Of a stretch of 64,000 bases of DNA, positions 54,933-62,821 are shown in pieces. Made by a program: the position numbers and the translations under genes. Source of the DNA: Aquimarina sp. MMG016. Its GTDB lineage: Bacteria; Bacteroidota; Bacteroidia; Flavobacteriales; Flavobacteriaceae. The stretch's first letter is position 1. Each line of letters starts with the position of its first letter. The notes below the pieces were generated by a model. That model did not search any database and was not told where the DNA came from. It worked only from the letters and a program-made list of their open reading frames with translations. The stretch lies in contig NZ_JAGJEA010000001.1 in the NCBI RefSeq assembly GCF_018100805.1, forward strand, positions 310,001 to 374,000, in the 5' to 3' direction.

Positions 54933-55397
54933 TTAAAATGTTATCATAACTTTTGCTTCTACAATTTCTTCATATAAGACACTCACCTTTTTGGTTACCG
55001 TAACCTTTCCTTTTCCTACCGGTTTAGGCTCTCTTGTTTTCCAAGTCAAAGTAATAGCATCATCTGTAGCAGAGATTAATTCACCTTCAATTTTATCATC
55101 TTTGGTTTTAACCTTAAGCTTTCTCCCTACATTTTTTTTGTATTGTCTAATATGTCGTATTCCTTCAGAAACGCCCGCAGACATAACTTCTAAAGAAAAA
55201 TCTTCTTCATCCCGATCAAGATTATGCTCTATTGCTCTACTAACTGCAATACAATCTTCTACCTTAACACCATCATCACCATCAATGATAACCTCGATAC
55301 GATTATCCGGGTAAATTTTAAAATCAATAAGGAATAGTGACGGATTTTCAGTAAGCGCCCCTTCCAATAAATTCTGAACCTTGTCTTTTAATGACAT
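54933..55397 (-). CDS. rimP: Ribosome maturation factor RimP
   Basis: A 154-residue RimP needed for 30S subunit maturation. The N-terminal domain has LFLIDFKIYPDNRIEVIIDGD and the SRAIEHNLDRDEEDFSLEVM motif, with SAGVSEGIRHIRQYKKNVG leading into the C-terminal SH3-like domain. The open frame extends to 55433, but ATG 55397 (MSLKDKVQNL) is the usual start. First gene of the rimP-nusA-infB operon. Confidence 0.93.
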   Translation of the reverse strand: MSLKDKVQNLLEGALTENPSLFLIDFKIYPDNRIEVIIDGDDGVKVEDCIAVSRAIEHNLDRDEEDFSLEVMSAGVSEGIRHIRQYKKNVGRKLKVKTKDDKIEGELISATDDAITLTWKTREPKPVGKGKVTVTKKVSVLYEEIVEAKVMITF

Positions 55398-55457
55398 AAA
55401 TAGATAAAAAGAGGGGACTTCTCGTCCCCTCATCCTGGTTTTTTAATTTCAACGGTG

Positions 55458-55486
55458 CAAAGATAGTAATAATATCTTAGATTCAA
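55458..55486 (-). promoter_or_regulatory. rimP-nusA-infB promoter
   Basis: TTG at 55486-55484, an 18-base spacer and TATCTTTG at 55465-55458 on the minus strand give a good match to the Bacteroidota promoter, about 60 bases before the rimP ATG. Confidence 0.65.
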
Positions 55487-55635
55487 AATCTAGTGAAGAA
55501 TCAATTTATTTTGTAAATTTAAGAATGCTTAGATTGTATTTTAAACAAATTTAAAATAATCCAACAACACTATTAACCTATTAACACTCTTTCAAAACCT
55601 AAAAACTTCTAATTCAATATTTAACACACATTATC

Positions 55636-56475
55636 ATGATAAAAAGTATACTTGTCCCTACCGATTTTTCTACTCAAGCTGAAAGTGCTTTAAAAGTTGC
55701 AGCCCAAATCGCAAAAAAAAACGATGCTACGATCTATCTTTTGCATATCCTAGAATTACCAATGCATTTGACAGACTTAATGTCTTCTGGAGCACCTGCA
55801 CCCGCACCTGAAGCTATATTTTTTATGAAGCAAGCTCACAAGAAATTCGAAGATGTTTTGGAACAAGACTATCTAAAAGACATTGAAGTAGTGGAAACAG
55901 TAAGTTTTGAAGATGTTATGCATGGCATCATTGATTCGAGTGCCAAAAATGATGTAGATATTATTATTATGGGATCACATGGATCCACAGGTTTTGAAGA
56001 ACTGTTTATTGGATCTAATGCGGAGAAAGTGGTTCGCATGGCAAAAAAGCCTGTTTTAGTTATTAAAGAAGAATGCGATATCTATAATGTGACCGATTTT
56101 GTATACGCAACCAATTTTGATGAAGAAGACAAACCATCATTATTAGCTGCTAACGAATTTGCAAAATCTATTGATGCAAAACTTCACTTAGTATGGGTCA
56201 ATACAGCTAATGGTTTTAAAACTACCCACGAAACGGAGACTAAAATGAATTTAATGATCGCTGATATGCCGATTGATGTCCATTCTCTTAACATATATAA
56301 CGACATTACTGTAGAAAAGGGTATTCTGAATTTTGCAGTTTCAGTGGATGCAGGGATGATTGGTATTAGTACTCACGGAAGAAAAGGAATCTCACACTTT
56401 ATTAACGGAAGTCTTGGTGAAGATGTAGTTAATCATGCCAAAAGACCTGTGATTACTTTTAAAATAAAACATTAA
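55636..56475 (+). CDS. Universal stress protein with two UspA domains
   Basis: A 279-residue cytoplasmic protein made of two tandem UspA folds (about 1-145 and 150-279). The first has the ATP-binding motif GSHGSTGFEELFIGSNAEKV, and the second the weaker ISTHGRKGISHFINGSLGED. The first begins MIKSILVPTDFSTQAESALK. Double-domain Usp proteins are common in Bacteroidota; which stress controls this one is not evident. It lies alone, followed by a hairpin terminator shared with the tRNA gene. Confidence 0.93.
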   Translation: MIKSILVPTDFSTQAESALKVAAQIAKKNDATIYLLHILELPMHLTDLMSSGAPAPAPEAIFFMKQAHKKFEDVLEQDYLKDIEVVETVSFEDVMHGIIDSSAKNDVDIIIMGSHGSTGFEELFIGSNAEKVVRMAKKPVLVIKEECDIYNVTDFVYATNFDEEDKPSLLAANEFAKSIDAKLHLVWVNTANGFKTTHETETKMNLMIADMPIDVHSLNIYNDITVEKGILNFAVSVDAGMIGISTHGRKGISHFINGSLGEDVVNHAKRPVITFKIKH

Positions 56476-56499
56476 ATATTCTAGATGTTTTTCAAAATA

Positions 56500-56534
56500 A
56501 AAAAGGAGCAACATTAAATTTGTTACTCCTTTTT
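56500..56534. terminator. Terminator between the stress protein and tRNA-Gln genes
   Basis: Arms 56500-56513 and 56521-56534 (AAAAAGGAG core with one mismatch in 14 pairs), a 7-base loop and T/A runs on both sides. It can serve both the plus-strand uspA-like gene and the minus-strand tRNA. Confidence 0.8.
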
Positions 56535-56537
56535 ATG

Positions 56538-56610
56538 TTGGTCTACTAGGGCTCGAACCTAGACTCTTCTGGACCAAAACCAGACGTGTTGCCAGTTACA
56601 CCATAGACCA
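56538..56610 (-). tRNA. tRNA-Gln (anticodon TTG)
   Basis: The minus strand folds into a cloverleaf: 7-bp acceptor stem (56610-56604 with 56545-56539), anticodon stem TCTGG/CCAGA with loop TTTTGGT and anticodon TTG, and the TTCGAGCC T-loop region. The discriminator base is A (56538); CCA is not encoded. About 73 bases. Confidence 0.95.
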
Positions 56611-56812
56611 ATGCGTCATTGCGGGTGCAAATTTAATACATTCTTTTAGGTCTGCAAACATTTTTATTAAAAATTTACATCTAAATTTATTTTTTTGCAA
56701 CTCCTTATTATACAACCAAAATATAAACTTCTGTTAAGCGTTTGCTAAAAAAACCGAAGGGAAAGTATTTTTATTACTAAATTCGCCACACGTTATATAA
56801 CAGTAAATACTT

Positions 56813-59800
56813 ATGAGTACATTCAACTTTGTAAAGTGGAATAAAATTTTAGGATGGGTCGTTTTTGCAATTGCATTATGCGTTTACTCACTTACTGTAG
56901 AACCTACAGCTAGTTTTTGGGATGCCGGAGAATATATTGCTACATCATCAAAACTTCAGGTAGGGCACCCACCGGGAGCACCATTATTTCAAATGATTGG
57001 GGCATTTGCTTCAATATTTGCGCCTGATGCGACACAAATTGCACTAGTAGTTAATATGACATCTGCTTTTGCCAGCGCCTTTGCCATACTATTTATGTTC
57101 TGGTCCATAACCATTCTTGTTAGAAAACTTATCATCAAAGATGAAGAAATGACTCAATCCAAAGCACTTGCTGTATTAGGAAGTGCATTAGTAGGCTCTC
57201 TTACATTTACTTTTACAGATAGTTTTTGGTTTAATGCTGTGGAAGCTGAAGTATACGCTATGGCTTCCTGCATATTATCTATTCTTTTCTATTTAGGATT
57301 ACTTTGGGAAAGAGATATGCATAAGCCAAGAGGTAACAAATGGTTAATTCTTATAGCATTTATAGTAGGGTTATCTTTTGGAGTTCACTTCATGGGATTA
57401 TTGTCAATCCCAGCAATAGGGTTGTTGTATTATTTCAAAAATTACAAGGAGATTACCGTAAAAAACTTCATTATAGCAAATGTAGTAGTGGTATTCATAT
57501 TATTATTCATTTTTAAGTTATTATTACCCTCCACTCTAAAACTTTTTGGTGTGGCAGAAGTATTTTTTGTAAACTCCCTAAGTTTACCTTTTAATTCAGG
57601 TACAATCATAGTTGGATTATTAATTGCTGCTGCATTTTATTTTGCCATAAAACACACAAAAACAAAACAATACCCTCTGCTAAACACGATATTATTATGT
57701 GTCGTTTTCATTTTTATAGGATTCTCCTGCTGGATTATGCTTCCAATACGTGCTAATGCAGGAACAGTAATTAATGAAAATAACCCGAACAATGCTAGAG
57801 AACTTCTGGCTTATTATAATCTGGAACAATATCCTGAAACACATTTATTCTATGGGCCCCAGTTTACAGAGATTTACGCTGGACTTGATGAAAACAATCC
57901 ATATGAAGATGATAAACCTAAATACGAAAAGAATCTAGTTACCGGTAAGTATGACATCGTAAATGATTGGAAAAACGCCAAGCAAAACATAGATGATGCT
58001 CATAAAGCTATTTTACCACGAATGTGGAGCACTGAGCATATTGCTAACTATATGGAGTTTACCGGTCCAATAAAGTTCACAATCAAACCAGAATATCAGG
58101 ACGAAGATGAATTACTTAATGCGGTAACGCAATTTAGAAGAGAATATGCGGCTGGCAAACTTGACAATGACGACTATGACAAGTTTTTAAGATCCTTCGG
58201 GAATTATCTTAATGTAGAAAAACCATCTTTTATTGATAACGTAAAATACTTGTTCGAATATCAAATCGGATACATGTACTGGCGTTATTTTATGTGGAAC
58301 TTTGTGGGCAGACAAGATGATGTTCAAGGAGAATGGTCTGACCTTAACGGAAACTGGTTAAGTGGTATTACTTTTATTGACGAAATGCGTTTGGGTTCTC
58401 AGGATAATTTACCGAGAGATGCTTTAAAAAACAAAGCTCGTAACACATACTTCTTCTTACCTTTATTATTAGGACTATTAGGGTTTGTATTTCAAGCCAC
58501 TAGAGACAAGAAAAACTTCTGGGTCTTACTAATTTTCTTTTTATTTACCGGTTTGGCTTTAAAAATATATCTTAATGAAAGACCGTTCGAACCCAGGGAA
58601 AGAGATTATGCATTGGTAGGGTCATTTTATGTATTTGCCATTTGGATTGGGTTTGGAGTATATGCACTTTTTGACTTGCTCAAAAATTCAATCAAGCCAA
58701 AACTCTTAGCACCAATTGTTACTACTGTATGCTTATTAGCCGTGCCGGTTGTATTAGCAGCTCAGAATTGGGATGATCATGATCGTTCTAACCGATATAC
58801 AGCTCAGGCCATGGCAAAAATGTATTTACAATCCTGCCAACAAGATGCAATTCTATTTACGATTGGTGACAATGATACTTTTGCTTTATGGTATGCTCAA
58901 GAAATTGAAGGGTATCGCACTGATGTGAGAACCGTAAATACTAGTCTATTTGCCACGGATTGGTACATTGATCAAATGAAGAGAGCGGCATATGAAGGTA
59001 AACCAATACCATCACAGCTAACTCACAAGTTTTATAGATTTGGGAATAATGATGCAATTTATTATAAGCCGGTTACTAATGACACTATGCTTATTAAAAA
59101 CTGGATGCGATGGATCGAAACCGATGACCCAAGAACCAAAGGTGATCTGCAAAGCGGTAAAAAAGTCAATACCTTTCCTACTAAACACGTAAGAATACCA
59201 GTAGATAAAGAAGCAGTTTTAAGAAATGGTATTGTACCGGAAAAAGACGCCGATCTTATTGTGCCTTATATAGATATTCATTTTAAAGGTGATTTACTAT
59301 TTAAAAATCGTTTGTTGATGTTAGACATCATTGCCAATAATAACTGGGAAAGACCTATCTATTTTACTGGAGGAAGTTTTGGAGATGATGATTACTTATG
59401 GATGAAAGATTATTTACAATTAGATGGTGTAACTTACAAACTAGTACCGATTCGTACTAAGATTGATAAACGAAACCCATTCGATATGGGGCGTATAGAT
59501 ACCGATGTTATGTATAATAATGTAAAAAGTTGGGATTGGGGTAATAGTGAAAGTCCTGATATCTATCACGACCCTGAAACCAGAAAAAATGCAATAACTT
59601 ATAGAAGCAATTTAGCTCGATTGGTAGAAGCATTGATTAATGAGGACAAAAAAGAAAAAGCTAAAGAAATTCTGGATTTAGGTGTAGAAAAAATGCCCAT
59701 CGAGTATTATGAGTATTACACCTTATTAGAACCCTACGTGTCTGGGTATTATGAAGTAGGTGAAAAAGAAAAAGCTCGTGAACTTTGGAACAAAATTGCC

Positions 59801-60115
59801 AAAAAATATCAGGAACAACTTACTTATTTTGGTAGCTTGGAGCTTAAAGACCAATATAACTATGCTGAGGAAATAGTTACTAATGTAGAGCGATATCGAA
59901 GTGTTGTGGATCTTCTACTAATCAATCAAGATAAAGAAATGATTGAAGAAAAAGCAGATGAATTTAACCGATATCTAAGGTTATTTACACGATTATACTC
60001 TTCTGATGAAGAATATGATGATGAAGATGCCATTCGTAAGCAAGAAGAGGATTTGATTAAAGAATTCCAAAACAGTGAACAGTCTTTGGATTCTTTGGAT
60101 ACCATACCCAATTAA
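56813..60115 (+). CDS. DUF2723 (GT117) membrane glycosyltransferase, probable protein O-mannosylation
   Basis: A 1100-residue protein: about 12 membrane helices in the first half (residues about 10-680 with loops) and a large soluble C-terminal part including TPR-like helices (about 940-1080). The DUF2723 signature is the early EPTASFWDAGEYIATSSKLQ with GHPPGAPLFQM, where Asp and Glu are the putative catalytic acids of this GT-C fold. In Bacteroidota, GT117 proteins have been linked to general O-glycosylation of exported proteins. It is followed by a terminator and has no sugar-synthesis neighbours. Confidence 0.88.
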   Translation: MSTFNFVKWNKILGWVVFAIALCVYSLTVEPTASFWDAGEYIATSSKLQVGHPPGAPLFQMIGAFASIFAPDATQIALVVNMTSAFASAFAILFMFWSITILVRKLIIKDEEMTQSKALAVLGSALVGSLTFTFTDSFWFNAVEAEVYAMASCILSILFYLGLLWERDMHKPRGNKWLILIAFIVGLSFGVHFMGLLSIPAIGLLYYFKNYKEITVKNFIIANVVVVFILLFIFKLLLPSTLKLFGVAEVFFVNSLSLPFNSGTIIVGLLIAAAFYFAIKHTKTKQYPLLNTILLCVVFIFIGFSCWIMLPIRANAGTVINENNPNNARELLAYYNLEQYPETHLFYGPQFTEIYAGLDENNPYEDDKPKYEKNLVTGKYDIVNDWKNAKQNIDDAHKAILPRMWSTEHIANYMEFTGPIKFTIKPEYQDEDELLNAVTQFRREYAAGKLDNDDYDKFLRSFGNYLNVEKPSFIDNVKYLFEYQIGYMYWRYFMWNFVGRQDDVQGEWSDLNGNWLSGITFIDEMRLGSQDNLPRDALKNKARNTYFFLPLLLGLLGFVFQATRDKKNFWVLLIFFLFTGLALKIYLNERPFEPRERDYALVGSFYVFAIWIGFGVYALFDLLKNSIKPKLLAPIVTTVCLLAVPVVLAAQNWDDHDRSNRYTAQAMAKMYLQSCQQDAILFTIGDNDTFALWYAQEIEGYRTDVRTVNTSLFATDWYIDQMKRAAYEGKPIPSQLTHKFYRFGNNDAIYYKPVTNDTMLIKNWMRWIETDDPRTKGDLQSGKKVNTFPTKHVRIPVDKEAVLRNGIVPEKDADLIVPYIDIHFKGDLLFKNRLLMLDIIANNNWERPIYFTGGSFGDDDYLWMKDYLQLDGVTYKLVPIRTKIDKRNPFDMGRIDTDVMYNNVKSWDWGNSESPDIYHDPETRKNAITYRSNLARLVEALINEDKKEKAKEILDLGVEKMPIEYYEYYTLLEPYVSGYYEVGEKEKARELWNKIAKKYQEQLTYFGSLELKDQYNYAEEIVTNVERYRSVVDLLLINQDKEMIEEKADEFNRYLRLFTRLYSSDEEYDDEDAIRKQEEDLIKEFQNSEQSLDSLDTIPN

Positions 60116-60121
60116 AACTAA

Positions 60122-60150
60122 AAAATGAGCCTTGGTTTAAGGCTCATTTT
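60122..60150 (+). terminator. Terminator after the GT117 gene
   Basis: Perfect 12-bp arms (60122-60133 and 60139-60150, core AAAATGAGCCTT) with a 5-base loop and a T-rich tail. It ends 6 bases before the next start codon. Confidence 0.85.
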
Positions 60151-60156
60151 ATTTCT

Positions 60157-60807
60157 ATGTCAGTACTTATTCCTACTAAAACACCTGGAATTATTAAAAA
60201 AATATATCCAAACTATATTTGGGATTTTTATACTGAAGATGAAAAAAAAATATACCTCACTTTTGATGACGGCCCAATTCCTGAAGTAACCGAATTTGTA
60301 TTAGAGCAGTTGCAAAGGTTTAATGCCAAAGCTACTTTCTTTTGTATTGGAGATAACATTCAGAAACACCCTGAAGTTTTTAAAAAGATACTTTCTGATG
60401 AACATACTATTGGAAATCATACCATGCATCATCTCAAAGCTTGGGATAATGATATAAAAACATATATAGAGAATGTTACAAGCTGCGAAAAAGAAATTTT
60501 AAAACTCACAAAAAGTCATAATCAAAAGCTATTCCGCCCTCCTTATGGACAAATAAGTATTTCTAAATTCAGTGAACTTAAAAAAATAGGGTATCAAATT
60601 GTACTTTGGGACATATTATCAAAAGATTGGGATAATACTCTATCCCCTAAAGAATGCCTAAAAAATGTGATCACAAATACAAAACAAGGCAGCATAGTAG
60701 TATTTCACGATAGCATTAAAGCTTATAAAAATCTTAAAATAGTATTACCAGAAGTTTTAAGTTATTTTACCGAGAAAGGATATGTTTTTGATAAAATAGA
60801 ATACTAA
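60157..60807 (+). CDS. Polysaccharide deacetylase (NodB-type) family protein
   Basis: A 216-residue single-domain carbohydrate esterase 4 without signal peptide. All NodB motifs are seen: LTFDDGPIPEVT (catalytic and metal Asp), GNHTMHHL (metal His), FRPPYG, LWDILSKDWD and VVFHDS. The start follows a terminator by 6 bases, so either read-through or a promoter within the terminator region is needed. It converges on the thioredoxin-like gene, overlapping by 4 bases. Likely acts on peptidoglycan or a related acetylated sugar; the substrate is not clear. Confidence 0.92.
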   Translation: MSVLIPTKTPGIIKKIYPNYIWDFYTEDEKKIYLTFDDGPIPEVTEFVLEQLQRFNAKATFFCIGDNIQKHPEVFKKILSDEHTIGNHTMHHLKAWDNDIKTYIENVTSCEKEILKLTKSHNQKLFRPPYGQISISKFSELKKIGYQIVLWDILSKDWDNTLSPKECLKNVITNTKQGSIVVFHDSIKAYKNLKIVLPEVLSYFTEKGYVFDKIEY

Positions 60808-61100
60808 ACGTATTCTTTCATCAAACCAATTAATGTATTAGCATCCTGTTCTCCGCTTTGCCTCCAGACCATTTCTCCTCCTTTGTATATCATTAAAGTA
60901 GGAAGCCCTTTGATTCTAAGCGCAGTCGCTAACTCTTCATTCTTATCTACATCGATCTTGATCACTTTACCTTTATCACCAAGAGCGGCAGCAACATCTT
61001 TTAAGACGGGATGCATAGATACTGATGGCTCATTCCATTCTGTATAGAAATCCAATAAAACAGGTACTTCAAGACCAATTAATTCACCAAACTTTGACAT
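60804..61100 (-). CDS. Thioredoxin-fold protein lacking the active-site cysteines
   Basis: A 98-residue protein with a full thioredoxin fold: LLDFYTEWNEPSVSMHPVL and the cis-proline GLPTLMIYKGGEMVWRQSG. The usual WCGPC is WNEPS here (residues 22-26), so no redox role is possible; there is no other cysteine in the sequence. It may bind partners or scaffold a complex. The stop overlaps the converging deacetylase gene by 4 bases. Confidence 0.88.
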   Translation of the reverse strand: MSKFGELIGLEVPVLLDFYTEWNEPSVSMHPVLKDVAAALGDKGKVIKIDVDKNEELATALRIKGLPTLMIYKGGEMVWRQSGEQDANTLIGLMKEYV

Positions 61101-61179
61101 TTCTAAGAATTTTATGTTTTAACCTTACCTTACAAAAAGATGCAGTTATTACAATTGTAAATATACTATTTTCTTTGAA

Positions 61180-62418
61180 TTAAGCAGGCTGTGCCCCCTT
61201 TCTTAATTCTATAACAGTAATCTCGGGCCAAATCCCTACTCTACCAGGAAAGGCGTGAAAACCAAATCCTCTATTCACATTAAGGTAACGCCCCATCTCA
61301 TTATACATTCCTGCCCATTGTTTATACACATATTGCACAGGACTCCATCTTACAAATCCCGGTATTTCAATTCCAAACTGAAACCCATGGGTATGACCAC
61401 TTAACGTTAAATGATAATGATCATTGTGTTTCTTTACTTCATACTCCCAATGAGAGGGGTCATGACTCAATAAAATCTTGAAATCCTCTTTCTGAACTTT
61501 CTCTGAAGCTTTGGCTAAATCACCAGCTTTTTTAAAATTATGTCCCCAATTCTCAACTCCCACTACCGCAATACGTTCACCATCTTTTTTAACAAAAGCA
61601 CTATCATTAAGCAATAAATTAAAGTCAATCTTTTTGTGTATATCTTTTATTGCCTGAAAATTAGCTTCTTTCTCTTCCTCACTATCCCAGGTAACATATT
61701 CTCCGTAATCGTGGTTTCCTAATACAGAGTATTTACCGTGAGACGGTGTTTTTATTCGTTTAAAGGTATCAATCCAATTATCCATCTCCCTCGCCATTGT
61801 ATTTACAATATCTCCGGTAAACAACAAAAGGTCCGATTCTTGCTCATTGATTAGATCAACAGCATATTCAATCTTTTTAGGATCATCAAAACTACCTGAA
61901 TGAATATCTGAAATTTGTGTTACTCTAAATCCATCAAAAGCAGCAGGAAGATCATCAAAATGCAAAACGTGATGGATTACCTTAAAATTATACTTCCCTC
62001 TAAAAATTCCGTGAATTAAACCTGCAAAAGGTATTGCTGCAACCCCTAAAGCTATTTGACTTATAAACTTTCTACGATCCGGCAAATATTGCGGTGAAGT
62101 CCCCTCAAAAAAAGTATTTGTCAAGTAATTATACCCTGTTACACAAATTCTAATAATATCTTCACCAAACATAAATAATACTAGAATCAATTTTGGAACT
62201 ATGGTAACCAACAACAATCCACTAGCTCTAAGTGTATACTTTGTAGGCCCCACACTTCTATCATAGTTTGCAAAAATGTAGATCGTATAACTTATGATTG
62301 CTATAGAAATCACAAAATAACCTACTTGAATCCAATGATTTTTGGTAATTGTTCGTATAGCCTGAAAAGCATATATTTCTATAAGCAGATATATAATAAT
62401 GGGGATTAACCAGCGCAT
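61180..62418 (-). CDS. Membrane-anchored metallophosphoesterase
   Basis: A 412-residue protein with about four N-terminal helices (roughly 3-20, 30-50, 62-85 and 118-140) and a C-terminal calcineurin-like domain. Metal-binding motifs are present in order: QISDIHSGS (Asp, His), LLFTGDIVN (Asp), VLGNHDYGEY (Asn, His), LLSHDPSHW (His) and LSGHTHGFQFG (His-x-His). This is the layout of the YkuE/YaeI-type enzymes; YaeI-like members are lipid pyrophosphatases, but the substrate is unknown here. A -7 box lies 26 bases upstream. Confidence 0.9.
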   Translation of the reverse strand: MRWLIPIIIYLLIEIYAFQAIRTITKNHWIQVGYFVISIAIISYTIYIFANYDRSVGPTKYTLRASGLLLVTIVPKLILVLFMFGEDIIRICVTGYNYLTNTFFEGTSPQYLPDRRKFISQIALGVAAIPFAGLIHGIFRGKYNFKVIHHVLHFDDLPAAFDGFRVTQISDIHSGSFDDPKKIEYAVDLINEQESDLLLFTGDIVNTMAREMDNWIDTFKRIKTPSHGKYSVLGNHDYGEYVTWDSEEEKEANFQAIKDIHKKIDFNLLLNDSAFVKKDGERIAVVGVENWGHNFKKAGDLAKASEKVQKEDFKILLSHDPSHWEYEVKKHNDHYHLTLSGHTHGFQFGIEIPGFVRWSPVQYVYKQWAGMYNEMGRYLNVNRGFGFHAFPGRVGIWPEITVIELRKGAQPA

Positions 62419-62443
62419 AATTTCTTAAGATTGCTTTTTTAAG

Positions 62444-62451
62444 CAAATCTA
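62444..62451 (-). promoter_or_regulatory. Metallophosphoesterase promoter -7 box
   Basis: TAGATTTG on the minus strand is an exact fit to TAnnTTTG. Downstream of it is a small hairpin (62431-62436 and 62441-62446, core TTGCTT) in the presumed 5' end of the transcript. Confidence 0.55.
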
Positions 62452-62595
62452 TCCTACCTTTTTCAATTGTTTATCTATTTAAGTAAAAATTAACGGTCTT
62501 TTCATTTTAAAGCGCAAAAAATTGAGGGTTTCTATGTTAAAAAAGCGATAATTCTTAATAACTTTTTTTTAAAATGTAAAACTTTTATTCGTACC

Positions 62596-62745
62596 TTCGC
62601 CCATAATGTCTTATAAATGGGCTATCTACTTGGAAAACAAATTGTTTTAAAAAATATATATAACCGCATTTAAAGCAATTGATAACATTGTTATCAATTT
62701 TATTTTGGGGCGAAATGCCGTCAATTCTTGACGGCATTTCTTATT
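62596..62745 (+). ncRNA. Candidate three-hairpin small RNA upstream of polA
   Basis: About 150 bases with no open frame hold three stems: GCCCAT with ATGGGC (62599-62604/62617-62622), a perfect 10-bp stem (62677-62686/62690-62699, core AATTGATAAC), and a 13-bp terminator stem (62712-62724/62728-62740). A promoter-like TACCTTCG lies at 62592-62599 on the plus strand (one mismatch to TAnnTTTG). Start and exact ends are estimates. A 6S-like or other regulatory RNA, or a long polA leader with attenuator, are alternatives. Confidence 0.45.
62712..62740 (+). terminator. Strong terminator upstream of polA
   Basis: Perfect 13-bp stem (62712-62724/62728-62740, core GAAATGCCGTCAA) with a 3-base loop followed by TTATTTCT. 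No protein gene on the plus strand ends before it for about 2 kb, so it must end a short RNA or attenuate polA. Confidence 0.85.
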
Positions 62746-62821
62746 TCTAGATATTACCTTATTTATGATCATTTTGATCAATCTTCTTTTTATATTGCAT
62801 TTTTTAAAAGTCAACTAACAC

